Assembly (NCBI GenBank): GCA_964617665.1
Contig: CAZUAH010000632.1
Coordinates: forward strand, 1-7,681
DNA length: 7,681 nucleotides
From: JADHUC01 sp964617665
Lineage (GTDB): Bacteria; Planctomycetota; Planctomycetia; Pirellulales; Pirellulaceae
Direction of reading: 5' to 3'
In this document: positions 4,268-7,681 of the stretch, in pieces
How the letters are laid out: each line of letters begins with the position of its first letter
Position numbering within the stretch: the stretch's first letter is position 1
Notes under the pieces: model-generated
What the model was told of the DNA's origin: nothing
What the model saw: the letters and a program-made list of their open reading frames with translations, nothing else
The model's database searches: none
Made by a program: the position numbers and the translations under genes

Positions 4268-7171
4268 ATGAAAAGGGAGACAAAGATGCAACGTGCGACG
4301 TTGGCAATCGTTTTTGTGCTGGGTTCCTTGTCCAACACAGTCTTCGCTGAGGCTTCGAATCGCGTTGACCGGCCCAATATCATTCTGATCGTCTGCGACA
4401 ACTTGGGTTACGGCGACATTGGCTGTTTTGGCTCGAAGGTCCATCGCACGCCGCACATCGATCGGATGGCCGCTGAAGGGATGCGGTTTACCGACTTCTA
4501 CGTGACCAGCGGCGTGTGCACTCCGTCGCGAGCAAGCATTATGACTGGCTGCTATCCTCGACGCGTGAATATGCACGTTGACGAGAATGGCCGTCAGGTG
4601 CTCCCCGCCGTCTCCGCGAAAGGGCTTCACCCGGATGAAATCACCGTGGCCGAGATATTGAAAGCACGCGGCTACGCGACGGCAATCATCGGCAAATGGC
4701 ACCTGGGCGATCAACTGCCGTTCTTGCCAACTCGACAAGGCTTCGACTACTGGCTTGGTATCCCCTACAGCGACGATATGGTCGCCCGTCCCAGCCGTCC
4801 TACCTGGCCAGAGTTGCCATTGATGGAAAACGAGAAGGTGATCGAGGCGCCTCCCGACCGGAACCTGCTGACCAAACGCTACACGGAGAAGGTGATCGAG
4901 TTTGTGACCGATCACAAAGACGAACCGTTCTTCGTCTACTTGCCGCAGGCGATGCCGGGCAGCACGCGAGCACCGTTTGCCAGCGAGGCGTTTCGTGGTA
5001 AGTCGGCCAACGGGCCGTGGGGCGATTCGGTCGAGGAGTTGGACTGGTCAACCGGCGAGATTCTGGCAGCCTTGAAGCGTTTGGAACTGGATGAACAGAC
5101 GCTGGTCATTTGGACCAACGACAACGGCGCCCCGAGGCGAAATCCTCCGCAAGGAATCAACCTGCCATTGGCGGGCTGGGGATACACCACGGCAGAAGGC
5201 GGCATGCGATCGTCCTGCATCATGCGCTGGCCGGGCAAGATACCCGCGGGCACAACGTGCAGCGAGCTTTGCACGACCATGGATCTGATGCCTACGTTTG
5301 CCGGCTTGGCTGGTACTGAAGAGCCCCAAGACCGCATCATCGACGGTCACGATATCTGGCCGTTGATGACTGGCCAGCCGGGAGCCAAGTCGCCTTACGA
5401 GGTGTTCTACTATTACTACCTTCCCCAGTTGCAGGCAGTCCGTTCGGGACGTTGGAAGCTATACCTGCCGCTGGCGAACAAATGGAAGAACTTTCGCGGC
5501 GACACGGAGGAGAGTCCCGCCAGGCTGTTCGACTTGGTGGCTGACTTGAGTGAAACCACCGACTTGGTCGACGAGCACCCCGACGTTGTTAATCGGCTAA
5601 TGGGGTTGGCCGAGGCGGCGCGCAAAGACCTCGGCGATCTGAACCGGCCGGGCAAAGACCAACGCCCGGCCGCAATGGTCGACAAGCCGACGCCACGTGT
5701 GCTTGATACCCCAAGAAAGGCAGCCGGCAGCAAGCCTAATATTGTCTTCATGCTGGCCGACGACATGGGGTGGGCACAACCGGGATTCAATGGCGGCAAC
5801 AAGGAACTGACGCCGAACATAGACAAGCTGGCAGGCGAGAGCCTCAGGCTCACCCAGTTCTATACCCATTCGGTTTGCGCACCGACGCGTGGCGCATTTC
5901 TCACCGGCCGTTACGCCTTTCGCAATTGGATGGACTGGCGTTCGGAAGACTTCGGCAAACCCAGCTACCTGAAGAAGTTGGGACTCACGCTTGCGCACAA
6001 TGAACGAGGCGAACCCACTCGCCGCATCCACGCGTTGGATACGAACGAGCGCACGATCGCAGAAGCGCTGAAGGAAGCAGGTTACTTCACCGGCTTGATC
6101 GGCAAGTGGCATTGTGGCGAGTGGTTGAACGAGCACTTGCCCATGCAGCAAGGCTTCATGCACCAGTACGGACATTACGCCTGGGGAATCGACTATTACA
6201 CCAAGACCATTGTTCACAACGCGCCCGCGCGCTTCGCGGTCTACGACTGGCACCGCAACCAGCAGCCGCTGCAAGAAGACGGTTATGCCACCGACCTGTT
6301 CGCCGCCGAGGCCGAACGAGTCATCGCTTCGCAAACCACCGATAGACCTTTCTTCCTGTACGTACCCTTCAATGCTGTTCACGGCCCGCTGAACGAACCG
6401 CCACGCTATGCTGACAAGTACGATGTCCGCAGCGCCATGTTGAAATGCCTGGACGACGCCGTCGGTCGCATCGTAACCGCCATCGATAAGCAGGGTTTCA
6501 AAGACAACACCTTGATTGTCTTCACCAACGACAACGGGCCTGTATTGGAGGAGATGAGCAAGCCGTACCGAGGCACGAAAAACACAACCTTCGAGGGCGG
6601 CGTGCGCGTGCCCTGCCTGGTGCGCTGGCCCGGCCATACGCATCCCGGAAGCACGAACGACGGCATGATGTTCATCGCCGATTGGTTCTCGACGTTCATC
6701 ACCTTGGGCGGTGGCAAGCACGAACAAGAAATAGCGGTCGACGCGATCGACACGACCGCCATGCTGTTCGGCGGCCAGCCCAGCCCGCGAAACGAGATCA
6801 TATTCGAGGTGACCGGTAGCGTCCGCCTGCCGACCATTCGCAGTGGCGACTACAAACTGATGGGCGACATGCTGTTCAACATCAAGGAAGACCCAAGCGA
6901 AACGACGGATATCGCGGTGAAACACCCAGAGATCGTAGAGAAGCTCGCGGCCCGTCTCGGAGAAGTCGGCAAACAGCGCCCACCCCTGGGCGACAAACCG
7001 CTGCTGATGGACCCGCCATTGCCCTACATCTACGGACTAGACGAGAACAAGGAGCCACCCGAGTGGTTGAAAGAAGCCGTCGACAAAGTCCGCGACAAGC
7101 AACCCAAAGAATGGGCGCCAGGCGAGACGCCCTGGCCACAAGCACCAAAGGGTGCCAACGCGAGTAGGTGA
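4268..7171 (+). CDS. Exported two-domain sulfatase (arylsulfatase A-like fused to arylsulfatase B-like)
   Basis: Hydrolyses sulfate esters, probably on sulfated polysaccharides, in the periplasm or outside. A signal peptide covers residues 1-27 (hydrophobic 10-20, cleavage after VFA). Domain 1 (about 36-465) resembles arylsulfatase A: DNLGYGD at 44-50, formylglycine motif CTPSR at 84-88, GKWH at 142-145, TNDNG at 283-287. Domain 2 (about 489-925) resembles arylsulfatase B: ADDMGW at 497-502, CAPTR at 537-541, GKWH at 612-615, AVH at 703-705, TNDNG at 753-757 and Lys771 before the TTFEGG element. A Pro/Lys-rich linker (about 463-489) joins them, and a charged, Pro-rich tail follows 925. Single sulfatases are usually 450-600 residues, so this is a true double-length protein in one uninterrupted frame. 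Domain 1 has Asn45 for the second metal Asp, Gln227 where a catalytic His is expected, and no Lys at the usual place near 305. Maturation needs a formylglycine-generating enzyme encoded elsewhere. Start: ATG 4268 has AAGG only 3 bases away; ATG 4286 has AGGGAGA at 4274-4280 and may be the real start. Both leave a signal peptide. Residues are numbered from 4268. Confidence 0.93.
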   Translation: MKRETKMQRATLAIVFVLGSLSNTVFAEASNRVDRPNIILIVCDNLGYGDIGCFGSKVHRTPHIDRMAAEGMRFTDFYVTSGVCTPSRASIMTGCYPRRVNMHVDENGRQVLPAVSAKGLHPDEITVAEILKARGYATAIIGKWHLGDQLPFLPTRQGFDYWLGIPYSDDMVARPSRPTWPELPLMENEKVIEAPPDRNLLTKRYTEKVIEFVTDHKDEPFFVYLPQAMPGSTRAPFASEAFRGKSANGPWGDSVEELDWSTGEILAALKRLELDEQTLVIWTNDNGAPRRNPPQGINLPLAGWGYTTAEGGMRSSCIMRWPGKIPAGTTCSELCTTMDLMPTFAGLAGTEEPQDRIIDGHDIWPLMTGQPGAKSPYEVFYYYYLPQLQAVRSGRWKLYLPLANKWKNFRGDTEESPARLFDLVADLSETTDLVDEHPDVVNRLMGLAEAARKDLGDLNRPGKDQRPAAMVDKPTPRVLDTPRKAAGSKPNIVFMLADDMGWAQPGFNGGNKELTPNIDKLAGESLRLTQFYTHSVCAPTRGAFLTGRYAFRNWMDWRSEDFGKPSYLKKLGLTLAHNERGEPTRRIHALDTNERTIAEALKEAGYFTGLIGKWHCGEWLNEHLPMQQGFMHQYGHYAWGIDYYTKTIVHNAPARFAVYDWHRNQQPLQEDGYATDLFAAEAERVIASQTTDRPFFLYVPFNAVHGPLNEPPRYADKYDVRSAMLKCLDDAVGRIVTAIDKQGFKDNTLIVFTNDNGPVLEEMSKPYRGTKNTTFEGGVRVPCLVRWPGHTHPGSTNDGMMFIADWFSTFITLGGGKHEQEIAVDAIDTTAMLFGGQPSPRNEIIFEVTGSVRLPTIRSGDYKLMGDMLFNIKEDPSETTDIAVKHPEIVEKLAARLGEVGKQRPPLGDKPLLMDPPLPYIYGLDENKEPPEWLKEAVDKVRDKQPKEWAPGETPWPQAPKGANASR

Positions 7172-7238
7172 ACACCGCCTGTTTGATAACTGTGGACCTT
7201 CCTGCGCACTTTGCGTGGGGCAATACGGGAGGAAAGTT

Positions 7239-7681
7239 GTGAAGCACTTGAGTAAATTGCTGATTATCCTCTGCGGCCTGGGTTCGGTTTCTCGTGCGGC
7301 CGAGCCTGGCACTGAAGTGGATGTTCAGGTTGACGCTATACCGCTGTGGCGGGCTGTGGCGAATGGTTGGGTTGACGTCAACGTTCGAGGGCGCAATTCT
7401 TCAACCGGAGCTGCCACGACTGTTCAAGTTCGGGTTACAGACAAAGGAAGAAGGGAAAAGGGCGCTAGTGTAAGAGTCGGCATTGAACCAGGTACCGTGT
7501 TTGCAGGTGGTGGAGACGTGCAAGACATGGGCGCCATGGGCGTCAAATACAAAGTGCGGACTGTCAACGTTCGCGTAAGGGGACGAAGGAGATCTGTATC
7601 CAAGGCCGTTTACGAACCTGCGGATGTTATGGTTGCAGTTGACGGGTGGACCACGTGGGTGGCCGAGTCCTACTGCAAGGA
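7239..7681 (+). CDS. Exported protein of unknown function (5' part, cut by window end)
   Basis: A GTG start at 7239 follows a strong GGGAGGA at 7227-7233, 5 bases away. The frame is open for 147 codons to the window edge with no stop. Residues 1 to about 21 form a signal peptide: Lys2, Lys6, a hydrophobic LLIILCGLG core, and likely cleavage after SRA or RAA. The mature part alternates Val/Ile with polar residues (for example VDVQVDAI, WVDVNVRG, TTVQVRVTD, TVNVRVRGRRR), which suggests a beta-sandwich, and it is rich in Arg and Lys near 85-90 and 115-125. I recognise no motif or family. It lies 67 bases after the two-domain sulfatase on the same strand with no clear terminator between, so it may be co-transcribed. 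A secreted partner or an unrelated envelope protein are both possible. Confidence 0.72.
   Translation, partial: MKHLSKLLIILCGLGSVSRAAEPGTEVDVQVDAIPLWRAVANGWVDVNVRGRNSSTGAATTVQVRVTDKGRREKGASVRVGIEPGTVFAGGGDVQDMGAMGVKYKVRTVNVRVRGRRRSVSKAVYEPADVMVAVDGWTTWVAESYCK

Noticed and set aside
4016..4350. Several + strand open frames spanning the 5' end of the HD gene and the intergenic region
   Set aside because: They lie antisense to a well-supported gene or run across its promoter region, have no credible ribosome binding site, and their translations show no domain-like composition.
4397..6610. Sulfatase halves as a recent tandem duplication
   Set aside because: The two halves differ in subfamily-type motifs and in the regions between them, so recent duplication does not fit; fusion of two diverged sulfatases is more likely.
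5597..6925. A 442-codon open frame on the minus strand inside the sulfatase
   Set aside because: It is the mirror of a GC-rich coding frame. The + strand product has unmistakable sulfatase motifs on both sides of this stretch, while the antisense product shows none.
7204..7216. Small hairpin CGCA-CTT-TGCG between the sulfatase and the last gene
   Set aside because: The stem has only four pairs plus a wobble and no T-run follows, so it is too weak to call a terminator.

Overview
The window looks like a piece of a Planctomycetes chromosome, probably Pirellulales-like. This is an inference from three things: a formylglycine-type sulfatase of the kind those genomes carry in large numbers, a compact type II secretion/pseudopilin operon, and a small membrane protein with a planctomycete-style N-terminal hydrophobic start. 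The sequence is moderately GC-rich and almost fully coding. I see no mobile element, CRISPR array, rRNA or tRNA.

Left part, + strand, 37-3098: five genes in one operon-like row. They are a GspF/PilC-like inner-membrane platform protein (TTG start), three short proteins with prepilin-type N termini (resembling GspI/PilV, GspJ and GspK/PilX), and a four-helix membrane protein of unknown role. All four junctions are the same 4-base ATGA overlap, which suggests translational coupling and fixed stoichiometry. The assembly ATPase, major pseudopilin and prepilin peptidase are not here and would have to lie upstream or elsewhere. The first 20 bases may be the tail of one more upstream gene.

Middle, 3202-4092, minus strand: an HD-domain metal-dependent phosphohydrolase, convergent with the secretion operon and divergent from the sulfatase gene. 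The gap between it and the sulfatase (4093-4267) holds candidate back-to-back promoters whose -35 boxes overlap on opposite strands, inside an imperfect dyad.

Right part, 4268-7171, + strand: an exported 967-residue protein made of two complete-length sulfatase domains of different subfamilies, arylsulfatase-A-like then arylsulfatase-B-like. The second domain keeps every classical active-site residue I can identify. The first keeps the formylglycine cysteine motif but has changes at three positions normally used for metal or substrate. This two-domain sulfatase is the most notable item in the window.

The right edge, 7239 onward, holds the start of another exported protein, cut off by the window end, with a strong ribosome binding site and a beta-rich mature region I do not recognise. 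The secretion operon and the exported proteins fit together loosely as cell-envelope and polysaccharide-use functions, but nothing in the sequence proves that the operon secretes the sulfatase.
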